Part shown: piece after piece, positions 8,194 to 14,289 of the stretch | Layout of the letters: each line of letters starts with the position of its first letter | How positions within the stretch are numbered: position 1 is the stretch's first letter | NCBI GenBank assembly: GCA_036399715.1 | Contig: DASWMO010000355.1 | Span: forward strand, 1 to 16,906 | Direction: 5' to 3' | DNA length: 16,906 bases | DNA from: DASVSE01 sp036399715 | GTDB taxonomy: Bacteria > Bacteroidota > Rhodothermia > Rhodothermales > Rubricoccaceae | The notes under the pieces: generated by a model | What the model saw: the letters and a program-made list of their open reading frames with translations, nothing else | Told to the model about the DNA's origin: nothing | Database searches by the model: none | Translations under genes and position numbers: made by a program

Positions 8194-8871
8194 TTAGCTG
8201 CGCGTGCGGAGTCGCGGAGCGGAGGCGCGGTCTTCGGTCGTGAGCGAATCGATGAGCAGATCGGCACGGCGGATCGAAGGCGACTCCGCAGCGTCGCTCA
8301 GGTCGAGCGCGAGGGCCAGTTCGCGCAGGTCCTCGTAGATCTTCTGCCGCGTGCTCGGGGGCGCGAGGCGCTCTCGCTCACCGAGCGACCGGACGAGGAC
8401 CATAAACACAGCACCAATCCCGACGACGATGAGTGCGCCCGAGGGGGTTGAGGCTGATAAAACGTCCCAAAGCGCGACGGGAGCCGCGAGGACGAGTAGG
8501 GCAATGAACAGTCTGGCCTTCCACTCCCATTCCGCCTGAGACGACGTGGGACCTGCCTCGTTTTGCGCACGGAATGCTTCCATGCCGTCGATCTCCCTCT
8601 GGATGAACGCGAGGTCGAGTGACTCGGCGATGCGCTTCTTCTCTGCGTAAGACAAGCCCGACGAGAATCCGGAACGCGTGTTCTCGCGGTCGAGCGCGTG
8701 AACGAGCAGGCGATGCACGCGCCGCTCGTCTGCGGTCAGACCGGAGAGCGGATTGGGCGCCAAGGTGACTGGCTCAGGTTCGGCGCCGCGCCACGTGAGC
8801 CGAGGCTCCGGGTGGAGCTCAGCTTCGCGCGCACGGCGGTCAGCGAACAGAGCGGCGTCGGGCGAGGGCAT
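8194..8871 (-). CDS. Hypothetical two-TM protein inserted between nuoE and nuoF
   Basis: I do not recognise this 225-residue protein. It begins two bases after the nuoE stop, so translation is probably coupled, and ends 27 bases before nuoF. The N-terminal 110 residues are soluble and charged, with a likely helical stretch at 75-103 ('YAEKKRIAESLDLAFIQREI'). Two membrane spans at about 119-138 and 144-163 are separated by a very short turn, making a hairpin with both ends on the same side, probably cytoplasmic. The C-terminal 60 residues are charged helix ('STRQKIYEDLRELALALDL') with an Arg-rich end. No cofactor motif is present. Hand counts of sample lines give about 57-62% G+C, against 67-68% in the flanking nuo genes, which hints at different origin or weak codon selection. 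It could be a lineage-specific complex I accessory or assembly factor, or an unrelated insertion; the sequence does not decide. Confidence 0.8.
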   Translation of the reverse strand: MPSPDAALFADRRAREAELHPEPRLTWRGAEPEPVTLAPNPLSGLTADERRVHRLLVHALDRENTRSGFSSGLSYAEKKRIAESLDLAFIQREIDGMEAFRAQNEAGPTSSQAEWEWKARLFIALLVLAAPVALWDVLSASTPSGALIVVGIGAVFMVLVRSLGERERLAPPSTRQKIYEDLRELALALDLSDAAESPSIRRADLLIDSLTTEDRASAPRLRTRS

Positions 8872-8873
8872 CG

Positions 8874-9572
8874 CTAGTGGATGGTCTCGGAGACGGGCGG
8901 GACGAGGGAGCCCGTGAGGGCATCGGCGTCCGTGCGGCGGTTGCCGCCGAGCTCGTCCTGGTCCTGCGGCAGCGTGACCGACTCGAACGGGACCGGGTTG
9001 CCCGCGCGGAGCGCGTCGAGCAGCACGTCGACCTTCTCGGTCGTGAGGTTGTGGACGTACGGGCCGTTTGTGACCTGCAGCATCGGGGCCGAGCCGCACG
9101 CGCCGAGGCACTCGGCCTCCTGGACCGTGAACATCCCGTCGGCCGTCGTCTCGCCCTTCTTGACGCCGAGGCGCTTTTCGATGTGGTGCAGGATGTCGTA
9201 GCCGCCGCAGACCTGGCACGTGAAGCACGTGCACACGTCGAGGACCACCTTGCCGACCTCCTTCTTGAAGTACTGCGTGTAGAACGTCGCGACGCCGTAG
9301 ACCTTCGCGTACGGCAGCCCGAGCGTCGCCGCGACGTGCTGGACGGCCTCGGGCGGGAGCCAGCCGAGCTTGCGCTGCGCGAGCCAGAGCGTCTTCATCA
9401 CGGCGCCGTCGGCCGTGGGATACTGCGCCTTGAAGACGTCGATGCGGGCCTGCTCGTCGTGCGTCCACGCGAGCTGCTCGTCCGTAAAGGTGCGCTCGAT
9501 GGCCTCGCCCGGCGGGTATGCTGGCTTGGGCGAAACGTCGCGAGCGTGAGAGCCGGGGGTATCGGGAGTCAT
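8874..9572 (-). CDS. nuoE: NADH-quinone oxidoreductase subunit E (NuoE)
   Basis: This is the thioredoxin-fold subunit of the complex I NADH module, which holds the off-path [2Fe-2S] cluster N1a beside the FMN of NuoF. The product is 232 residues. The helical N-terminal domain contains 'LWLAQRKLGWLPPEAVQHVA' at 62-81. The thioredoxin-like domain has 'VYGVATFYTQYF' at 91-102. N1a ligands fit C114-x4-C119 and C155-x3-C159 ('ECLGACGSAPML'). Two extra cysteines, C116 and C122, sit around the first pair. About 25 N-terminal residues and about 35 C-terminal residues, which are polar, extend beyond the core. I chose the ATG at 9572; the open frame continues upstream through the intergenic hairpin and into nuoD, where it is out of frame. 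The stop is followed by two bases and then the hypothetical gene. Confidence 0.96.
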   Translation of the reverse strand: MTPDTPGSHARDVSPKPAYPPGEAIERTFTDEQLAWTHDEQARIDVFKAQYPTADGAVMKTLWLAQRKLGWLPPEAVQHVAATLGLPYAKVYGVATFYTQYFKKEVGKVVLDVCTCFTCQVCGGYDILHHIEKRLGVKKGETTADGMFTVQEAECLGACGSAPMLQVTNGPYVHNLTTEKVDVLLDALRAGNPVPFESVTLPQDQDELGGNRRTDADALTGSLVPPVSETIH

Positions 9573-9581
9573 GTCGAAGGG

Positions 9582-9650
9582 GATGGGCAATGAGGGATGA
9601 GGGATGGGCCGAGCATGCGGTTGCTCATTCCTCACCCCGTATCCCCCATC
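9582..9650. repeat. Imperfect inverted repeat between nuoD and nuoE
   Basis: Two arms of about 30 bases (9582-9611 and 9621-9650) are related as an imperfect inverted repeat, matching at roughly two thirds of positions, including the outer GATGGG/CCCATC. A short loop carries the self-complementary GCATGC at 9613-9618. Each arm is made of degenerate units like GGGATGAG, so slippage or repeat expansion could have produced it. It fills most of the 80 bases between the nuoD stop and the nuoE start. In the transcript it could fold and affect processing or relative expression, but there is no T-tract, so it is not a typical terminator. Confidence 0.6.
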
Positions 9651-9652
9651 TC

Positions 9653-11014
9653 CTATTTGTCGGAGTCGCCCATGACGGGGTCGATGGAACCGATGAGGAT
9701 GACGGTGTCGGCCAGCATGGCCCCTTCCATCATCGTCTCCAGTGCCTGGAGGTTGGCAAAGCTCGGGCTGTTGATCTTGACACGCCACGGGGAGCCGGTC
9801 CCGTCGGAGGCCAGGAAGAAGCCGAGCTCGCCCTTGGGGGCCTCGATGGCCGAGTACGACTCGACGCCCTGCGGGGGCGCGACGCCGTTGTCGGTCATGA
9901 TGAAGTCGTGGATCATCCCCTCCATCGAGTAATAGACCTCGTCCTTGGAGGGGTAGGACGCCTTCGCGTTGTCGATGCGGATCGGGCCCTCGGGGAGCCG
10001 GTCCAGGCACTGCTGGATGATCCGGACCGACTGTTCCATCTCCTCGATGCGGACGAAGTAGCGCGACAGCGAGTCGCCCTCGGTCCGCATGGGGATGTCG
10101 AAGTCGACGGCGTCGTATTTCAGGTACGGCTCGAAGAGGCGGACGTCGTACTCGACGCCTGAGCCGCGGAGGGTCGGGCCAGTGCACCCGAGTCGAACAG
10201 CCTCCTCGGCCGAGAGCACGCCGACGCCGACGTTCCGGTCGATCCAGATCCGGTTCCGGTTGAGCAGCTTCTTCCAGTCGGCGAGCTGCCCGATAAACTC
10301 GTCGCAGAACCGCCGGATCATGGCCAGTGCGGTCGGGGAGTAGTCGAAGGCGAGCCCGCCGAACCGGCTGTGCGAGACCATAACGCGCTGGCCGGCGACC
10401 TGGTCAAAGATGTCGTGGATCTCCTCGCGGTACTTGAAGGTCCAGAGGAAGACCGACAGCGCCCCGGCGTCCATCACCATCGTTCCGGCCCAGAGGAGGT
10501 GGCTCGAGATCCGGGCAAGCTCGGCCCCGATCATCCGGAGCCACTGCGCCCGCTCGGGGACCTCGATGCCGGCGAGCTTCTCGACGGCGAGGCACCACGC
10601 GACGTTGTTCGAGTACGGGCTGAGGTAGTCCGTCCGGTCGGTGTACGGTAGGAACTCGAGGTACGTCTTGACCTCGGCGAGCTTCTCGATGCCCCGGTGG
10701 AGGTACCCGATGTCGAGGAGGCACTTGTCGATCGTCTCGCCGTCGAGCTGGCACACGACCCGGAGGACGCCGTGCGTCGCCGGGTGCTGCGGGCCGAGGT
10801 TGAGGATCATCGACGACTCCAGCGGATCCATGCCCGCGGCCCCGTCGCCGCCGGCCATCTCGGCCTGCGTGTGCCGGTCCGAGAGGGCCTGGTAGATGGC
10901 CGCGTTGTGTCGGGGCCAGAACGTGAAGAGGTCCTGGTTGGTCCCGGGCGCGCCGGCCGGCATCCCCGACGCGGCGGCGAGCGGCCCGGTGGGGGCGGAG
11001 AGGTCGGTAGCCAT
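9653..11014 (-). CDS. nuoD: NADH-quinone oxidoreductase subunit D (NuoD)
   Basis: This is the 49-kDa subunit of complex I, related to the large subunit of NiFe hydrogenases; with NuoB it forms the quinone head-group site. The product is 453 residues. The family signature 'LNLGPQHPATHGVLR' spans 71-85. By alignment from memory with Thermus Nqo4, the quinone-binding His38 and Tyr87 correspond to H81 and Y130, both present. The C-terminus 'SIDPVMGDSDK' is the remnant of the hydrogenase metal site; most homologues end in Asp-Arg, so the final Lys is a conservative change. The N-terminus is about 40 residues longer than Nqo4, starting with a Pro/Ala/Gly-rich segment and then 'LFTFWPRHNAAIYQALSDRH'. 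ATG codons at M53 and M62 are alternative starts that would remove it. It lies 36 bases after nuoC. Confidence 0.97.
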   Translation of the reverse strand: MATDLSAPTGPLAAASGMPAGAPGTNQDLFTFWPRHNAAIYQALSDRHTQAEMAGGDGAAGMDPLESSMILNLGPQHPATHGVLRVVCQLDGETIDKCLLDIGYLHRGIEKLAEVKTYLEFLPYTDRTDYLSPYSNNVAWCLAVEKLAGIEVPERAQWLRMIGAELARISSHLLWAGTMVMDAGALSVFLWTFKYREEIHDIFDQVAGQRVMVSHSRFGGLAFDYSPTALAMIRRFCDEFIGQLADWKKLLNRNRIWIDRNVGVGVLSAEEAVRLGCTGPTLRGSGVEYDVRLFEPYLKYDAVDFDIPMRTEGDSLSRYFVRIEEMEQSVRIIQQCLDRLPEGPIRIDNAKASYPSKDEVYYSMEGMIHDFIMTDNGVAPPQGVESYSAIEAPKGELGFFLASDGTGSPWRVKINSPSFANLQALETMMEGAMLADTVILIGSIDPVMGDSDK

Positions 11015-11050
11015 GGGGGCGGGGTCCGGTTCGGCGCGTGGCGCCGGGCT

Positions 11051-11773
11051 CTAGTCTTTCGGGAGGTCGCCGTGGGCGGCCGGGAACTGGTCGCGCGTGA
11101 GCGAGCCGTCGGACTCGTTCGGCGGGAGCGGGAGCGAGCCCGGGATGCCGAGCGTCGGGAATTCCTTCCGCAGCGGGTGGTACTCGAAGTCCTCGGGCAT
11201 GTAGATGCGCCGGTGGTCCGTGAGGCCGCTGAACCGGATGCCCATCATGTCCCACGCCTCGCGCTCGTGCCATGCCGCGTTGGGCCAGACGCCCGTGACG
11301 CTCGGGACGAGCGGGTCGTCCTCGTCCACGCGAACCTTCAAGCGCAGCCGGCGGCGCTCCTTGAGCGCGATGAGGTTGTAGGCGACCTCGAACCGGTCGG
11401 TCTCGGTGAACCGGTCGATGCTGACCATGTCCGAGAGGTACGTGAAGCCGACCTCGTCGTAGAGGTAGCGGCACACGTCGACGAGGCCGTCCAGCGAGAT
11501 GTAGATGGTCGTCTCGCCGGCGTAGAGTGTCGTCTCGCCGATGGCGTCCGGAAAGCGGTCCCTGAGCGCGGCGGCGAGGTCCGGGAGGAACGTCGTCGCC
11601 TTGGCGTGCGGGTTCTCGTTCCGGAGGCGCTCCATCTCGCCGGCGAGCGCTTCGCGTGGCGTAAAGAAGAACTTCAGTGTCTGCTTCTCCTGGCCGGGGT
11701 CGATGGTCTGGGCGAGATCGGCCTCGCCGAGGACGTCCTTGCCGGCGATCCGCTCGGTGATTGAGCTGCTCAT
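11051..11773 (-). CDS. nuoC: NADH-quinone oxidoreductase subunit C (NuoC)
   Basis: This is the 30-kDa peripheral subunit of complex I, a structural partner of NuoD with no cofactor. The product is 240 residues as a separate gene, not fused to nuoD as in E. coli. The signature runs through 'AAWHEREAWDMMGIRFSG' at 166-183 and 'RRIYMPEDFEYHPLRKEFP' at 188-206. The conserved alpha/beta core starts near residue 62 ('FLPDLAAALRDRFPDA'). The first 60 residues, including 'FFFTPREALAGEMERLRNEN' at 35-54, are an N-terminal extension of unknown role. A polar tail ends in Lys-Asp. The ATG at 11773 lies four bases after the nuoB stop, so the two are translationally coupled. Confidence 0.97.
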   Translation of the reverse strand: MSSSITERIAGKDVLGEADLAQTIDPGQEKQTLKFFFTPREALAGEMERLRNENPHAKATTFLPDLAAALRDRFPDAIGETTLYAGETTIYISLDGLVDVCRYLYDEVGFTYLSDMVSIDRFTETDRFEVAYNLIALKERRRLRLKVRVDEDDPLVPSVTGVWPNAAWHEREAWDMMGIRFSGLTDHRRIYMPEDFEYHPLRKEFPTLGIPGSLPLPPNESDGSLTRDQFPAAHGDLPKD

Positions 11774-11777
11774 GGGG

Positions 11778-12359
11778 TCAGACGAGGGCGGCGACCTGGG
11801 CGTCGCTCGGGCGTGCGATAAGCGGGGACGGGGACAGGCGCTTCGCTCCCGGCCGGTCCGCGGCGACGTGCTCGCCGGCCACCTCGTGGACGTCCGACCG
11901 GACCGTCTGCTCGTTCCGGATCTTCTCCTGGATGTCCATCAGCGCGTGCAGGATGGCCTCGGGGCGGGGCGGGCAGCCGGGGATGTAGACGTCCACGGGC
12001 AGGAAGTTGTCGACGCCCTGCACGACCCCGTAGCACCGGTGGGGCCCGCCGCTCGAGGCGCAGACGCCCTGGGCGATGCACCACTTCGGCCCGGCCATCT
12101 GGTCCCAGATCCGGCGCACGGTATGGGCCATCTTGTAGGTCACCCAGCCGGCCACGATCATCAGGTCCGCCTGGCGGGGGCTGAACCGCATCGCCTCGCT
12201 CCCGAAGCGGGCCGCGTCATATTTGGGACCCGCGAAGGCCATCATCTCGATGGCGCAGCACGAGAGGCCCATTGGCATGGGCATGAGGGAGTTCGAACGG
12301 GCCCAGTTGACGACCGAGTCGACCGTCGTGGTGAGGTAGCCGCCTTCTTCGCTGAACAT
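11778..12359 (-). CDS. nuoB: NADH-quinone oxidoreductase subunit B (NuoB), cluster N2
   Basis: This subunit of complex I carries [4Fe-4S] cluster N2, the final electron donor to quinone. The product is 193 residues. All four N2 ligands are visible: the tandem C34-C35 in 'GLSCCAIEMM', C100 in 'GVCASSGGP' and C129 in 'IPGCPPRPE'. The N-terminal 'TTTVDSVVNWARSNSLMPMP' at 10-29 is typical of the family, as is 'RFSPRQADLMIVAGWVTYKM' at 58-77. The last 35 residues ('HEVAGEHVAADRPGAKRLSP' onwards) form a basic, Ala/Pro-containing tail beyond the core. The ATG at 12359 follows a 118-base gap after nuoA and has no Shine-Dalgarno-like sequence. Confidence 0.98.
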   Translation of the reverse strand: MFSEEGGYLTTTVDSVVNWARSNSLMPMPMGLSCCAIEMMAFAGPKYDAARFGSEAMRFSPRQADLMIVAGWVTYKMAHTVRRIWDQMAGPKWCIAQGVCASSGGPHRCYGVVQGVDNFLPVDVYIPGCPPRPEAILHALMDIQEKIRNEQTVRSDVHEVAGEHVAADRPGAKRLSPSPLIARPSDAQVAALV

Positions 12360-12477
12360 GGGAGTGCGCGCGGCGCGCGAGTCGGTGTCGGTAACAACGC
12401 GGGTCGTACCCGGCGTGGGCCACGCGGTTCGCAGCCGTGTCCGTTTTCACTACGGACTGAAAGATCCAGGGAGGACG
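12360..12477 (-). other. Intergenic leader between nuoA and nuoB with a small hairpin
   Basis: This 118-base gap is long for this cluster. Near the nuoA end, a locally AT-richer patch contains TTTCA and TGAAA (12445-12449 and 12458-12462) as a short inverted repeat around an 8-base loop. No T-tract follows, so it is not a convincing terminator, and I see no known riboswitch. It may act as an untranslated spacer or mRNA processing site. Confidence 0.3.
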
Positions 12478-12855
12478 CTAGTCCCAGTCGAGGCCGCCCT
12501 TCCGGACGTCGTAGATCAGGCCCACGACGAGGATGAAGAGAAACGTCCCGACGATGGCCATCGAGGCGAGCGCGGCCTCGCCGCCGGCCGCGAGGAACGT
12601 CTGGAACGAGACGGCCCACGGGTAGAGGAACACGAGCTCGACGTCGAACACGATGAAGATCATCGCGACGAGGTAGAACTTGACCGAGTAGCGGTCGCGG
12701 GCCGAGCCGACGGGGTCCATGCCGGACTCGTACGGGCGCGACTTGACGTCGCGTGGGCGGGACGGCCCGAGCCACTCGGCGAGCTTCAGCAGCGTCAGCG
12801 CGAGCCCGGCCGCGAGCACGACCATCAGGAAGAGGGGGACAAACTCGGTGACCAT
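12478..12855 (-). CDS. nuoA: NADH-quinone oxidoreductase subunit A (NuoA)
   Basis: This small membrane subunit of complex I (ND3/Nqo7 family) packs next to NuoH and contributes the loop near the quinone cavity. The product is 125 residues, the normal length. Three spans lie at about 5-25, 60-80 and 92-114. The conserved loop 'VKSRPYESGMDPVGSARDRY' at 37-56 leads into 'VKFYLVAMIFIVFDVELVFL' at 58-77, with the acidic pair D71 and E73 in the second membrane helix. The third helix ends in 'DVRKGGLDWD', the usual C-terminal style. The ATG at 12855 is the start of the complex I cluster; 82 bases separate it from the Uma2 gene upstream. Confidence 0.98.
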   Translation of the reverse strand: MVTEFVPLFLMVVLAAGLALTLLKLAEWLGPSRPRDVKSRPYESGMDPVGSARDRYSVKFYLVAMIFIVFDVELVFLYPWAVSFQTFLAAGGEAALASMAIVGTFLFILVVGLIYDVRKGGLDWD

Positions 12856-12883
12856 CGGCCCGGCGGCAGCGTGGAAAGGTCCG

Positions 12884-12891
12884 GAAAGGTA
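12884..12891 (-). promoter_or_regulatory. Possible -7 box for the nuo operon
   Basis: On the minus strand TACCTTTC matches seven of eight positions of the Bacteroidota -7 consensus TAnnTTTG, counting the two free positions. It is about 30 bases upstream of nuoA. No clear TTTG -33 element lies at the right distance upstream, so this is only a candidate. The motif overlaps a short direct repeat, CCTTTCCGGACCTTTCC, that could also be a binding site. Confidence 0.22.
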
Positions 12892-12937
12892 CGACGGCTG
12901 GCGCCACGTCCCAGACCGGCCGCCGCCTCGCCCGGGA

Positions 12938-13531
12938 TCAGAGACGCTGCCCGGGATGGAGCGGCACGTCGGGAAACGCGACGCCGTCGTAGAGGTCCCC
13001 GAGGGCCAGGCGGACGCCCAGCGCAGCGACCTCGACCTCGCCGCCGGCCTCGGTCGAGAGGCCCCAGCCGTCCCCGGCGCGGGCGACGATGTCGACCGCC
13101 GGGCCGTCCTGCGCGACGAGCAGGACAGCCTGGAGGCCGGGAATCTGGCGGTAGAACCGCAGCTTGGCGGTCCGGTCGTACGTCTCGGTCGACGGAGACA
13201 GGACCTCGACGAGGACGATGGGGTTGAGCAGCGTCGTCCGCTTCGTGTCGTAGAACTGTCCGGGTCCGCAGACGACCGACAGGTCGGGGTACGTGAACAG
13301 GTCTTCCGCCTCGACGCGGACCCGGAGGGCGTCGGTGTAGACCGTGCACCCGCGGCCTTTGAGGGCAGCCGAGAGTGCGATCAGGGTGTTCGTGATGATT
13401 CGTGCGTGCGTCTCGGTGCCGACGGCCATGGCGAAGACCTCGCCGCGGTGGTACTCGTGGCGCTCTTCCTGCTCGGCCTCCCAGTCGAGAAAGGCGGACG
13501 GCGAAAGGGCGAGGCGAGCAGCGGCAGACAT
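12938..13531 (-). CDS. Uma2 family (DUF820) PD-(D/E)xK nuclease-like protein
   Basis: The product is 197 residues from the ATG at 13531; a TTG 24 bases further upstream is possible but less likely. The DUF820/Uma2 pattern is clear. 'ALSPSAFLDWEAEQEERHEY' at 8-27 is followed by 'RGEVFAMAVGTETHARIITN' at 29-48, then 'YPDLSVVCG' at 81-89 and 'VLVEVLSPSTETYDRTAKLR' at 106-125. D83 and E109 fit the acidic residues of the PD-(D/E)xK nuclease fold. The family is annotated as restriction-endonuclease-like, is greatly expanded in cyanobacteria and several other phyla, and has no established biological role. No methyltransferase gene lies nearby, so a restriction-modification pair is not supported. It sits between the SprT-like gene and nuoA on the same strand. 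Confidence 0.88.
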   Translation of the reverse strand: MSAAARLALSPSAFLDWEAEQEERHEYHRGEVFAMAVGTETHARIITNTLIALSAALKGRGCTVYTDALRVRVEAEDLFTYPDLSVVCGPGQFYDTKRTTLLNPIVLVEVLSPSTETYDRTAKLRFYRQIPGLQAVLLVAQDGPAVDIVARAGDGWGLSTEAGGEVEVAALGVRLALGDLYDGVAFPDVPLHPGQRL

Positions 13532-13579
13532 CACAGGCGAGGCGAGACGAGGCAAGATCGGTCGCCGCAGGCGCCCGTC

Positions 13580-14287
13580 CTACCCGACACGCGCGAAGGC
13601 GAGTTCGTACAGCTCGCTGAAGCGCCCGCCGGCGTGGCGGCGGCAGCACGCGGCACACGCGAGCCGCCGCGTCGGGCGCCGCACGCGCTCGACGCGCGTG
13701 TGGCACGCCGGGCACGTCGCGGCGTAGCGTACGCCGACCGACGGCCCCGGCGCGTCGCCACCAGTTCGCACGATCCGGCCGGTCGCCCGCTCGGCGATCT
13801 CCAGAAAGACGCGCCGCGGCGCAGCTGGACGGCGGGCGCACGCCGGGCAGACGTAGGCGCGCGTCGGCGTGCGGTGGAACGGGCGCGCGAACCCGCACCC
13901 CGGGCACGTCGCGACGAGCCGAGACGTGCCGTCGTCGGGGATCGGCCCGTCGTACGCCGCCGTGGGGTCGGCCCCGCAGCGGACGGCGAGATTCCGCCAG
14001 ACGGCGTCGTGGCCCGAGCGGCCGCGCGTCTCGTAGTCGAGCGCGTGCGCGATCTCGTGCCGGGCGACGTCGTCCATGACGGCCCAGCCGAGCGCGTCGG
14101 CGAGCGGGCGGGAGAGCGAGATCACTCGGACCGTTCGACCGCCGCGTGTCCACGTGCACAGGCCGAGTCGGCGGCGGGCGCGGTCCCAGCGGACCGTCCA
14201 GCCTTTAAGCGGGCGCCCGAGCACGTCCGGGCCGAGCGTGTCGAGGAGCGCCCGCGTCCGGGCGAGCACGTCGTCGGGGTCCTCCAC
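13580..14287 (-). CDS. SprT-like zinc metalloprotease with two C-terminal zinc ribbons
   Basis: The product is 235 residues from a GTG at 14287, two bases after the purB stop. The metalloprotease motif HExxH is 'RHEIAHALDYE' at 76-86 (H77, E78, H81), with a likely third ligand H93 in 'GHDAVW'. This is the layout of SprT/Spartan-type proteases, which in characterised members degrade proteins crosslinked to DNA. Two zinc ribbons follow: C128-x2-C131 with C147-x2-C150, and C192-x2-C195 with C211-x2-C214. Bacterial SprT proteins usually have one. The region between them (about 153-187) is basic. DNA binding by the ribbons is an inference. Coupling to purB suggests they share a transcript but does not imply a shared pathway. 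Confidence 0.85.
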   Translation of the reverse strand: MEDPDDVLARTRALLDTLGPDVLGRPLKGWTVRWDRARRRLGLCTWTRGGRTVRVISLSRPLADALGWAVMDDVARHEIAHALDYETRGRSGHDAVWRNLAVRCGADPTAAYDGPIPDDGTSRLVATCPGCGFARPFHRTPTRAYVCPACARRPAAPRRVFLEIAERATGRIVRTGGDAPGPSVGVRYAATCPACHTRVERVRRPTRRLACAACCRRHAGGRFSELYELAFARVG

Positions 14288-14289
14288 CG

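Noticed and set aside
12938..13531. Uma2 protein as part of a restriction-modification or defence island
   Set aside because: There is no methyltransferase, helicase or other defence gene nearby, and the flanking genes are housekeeping or repair genes.
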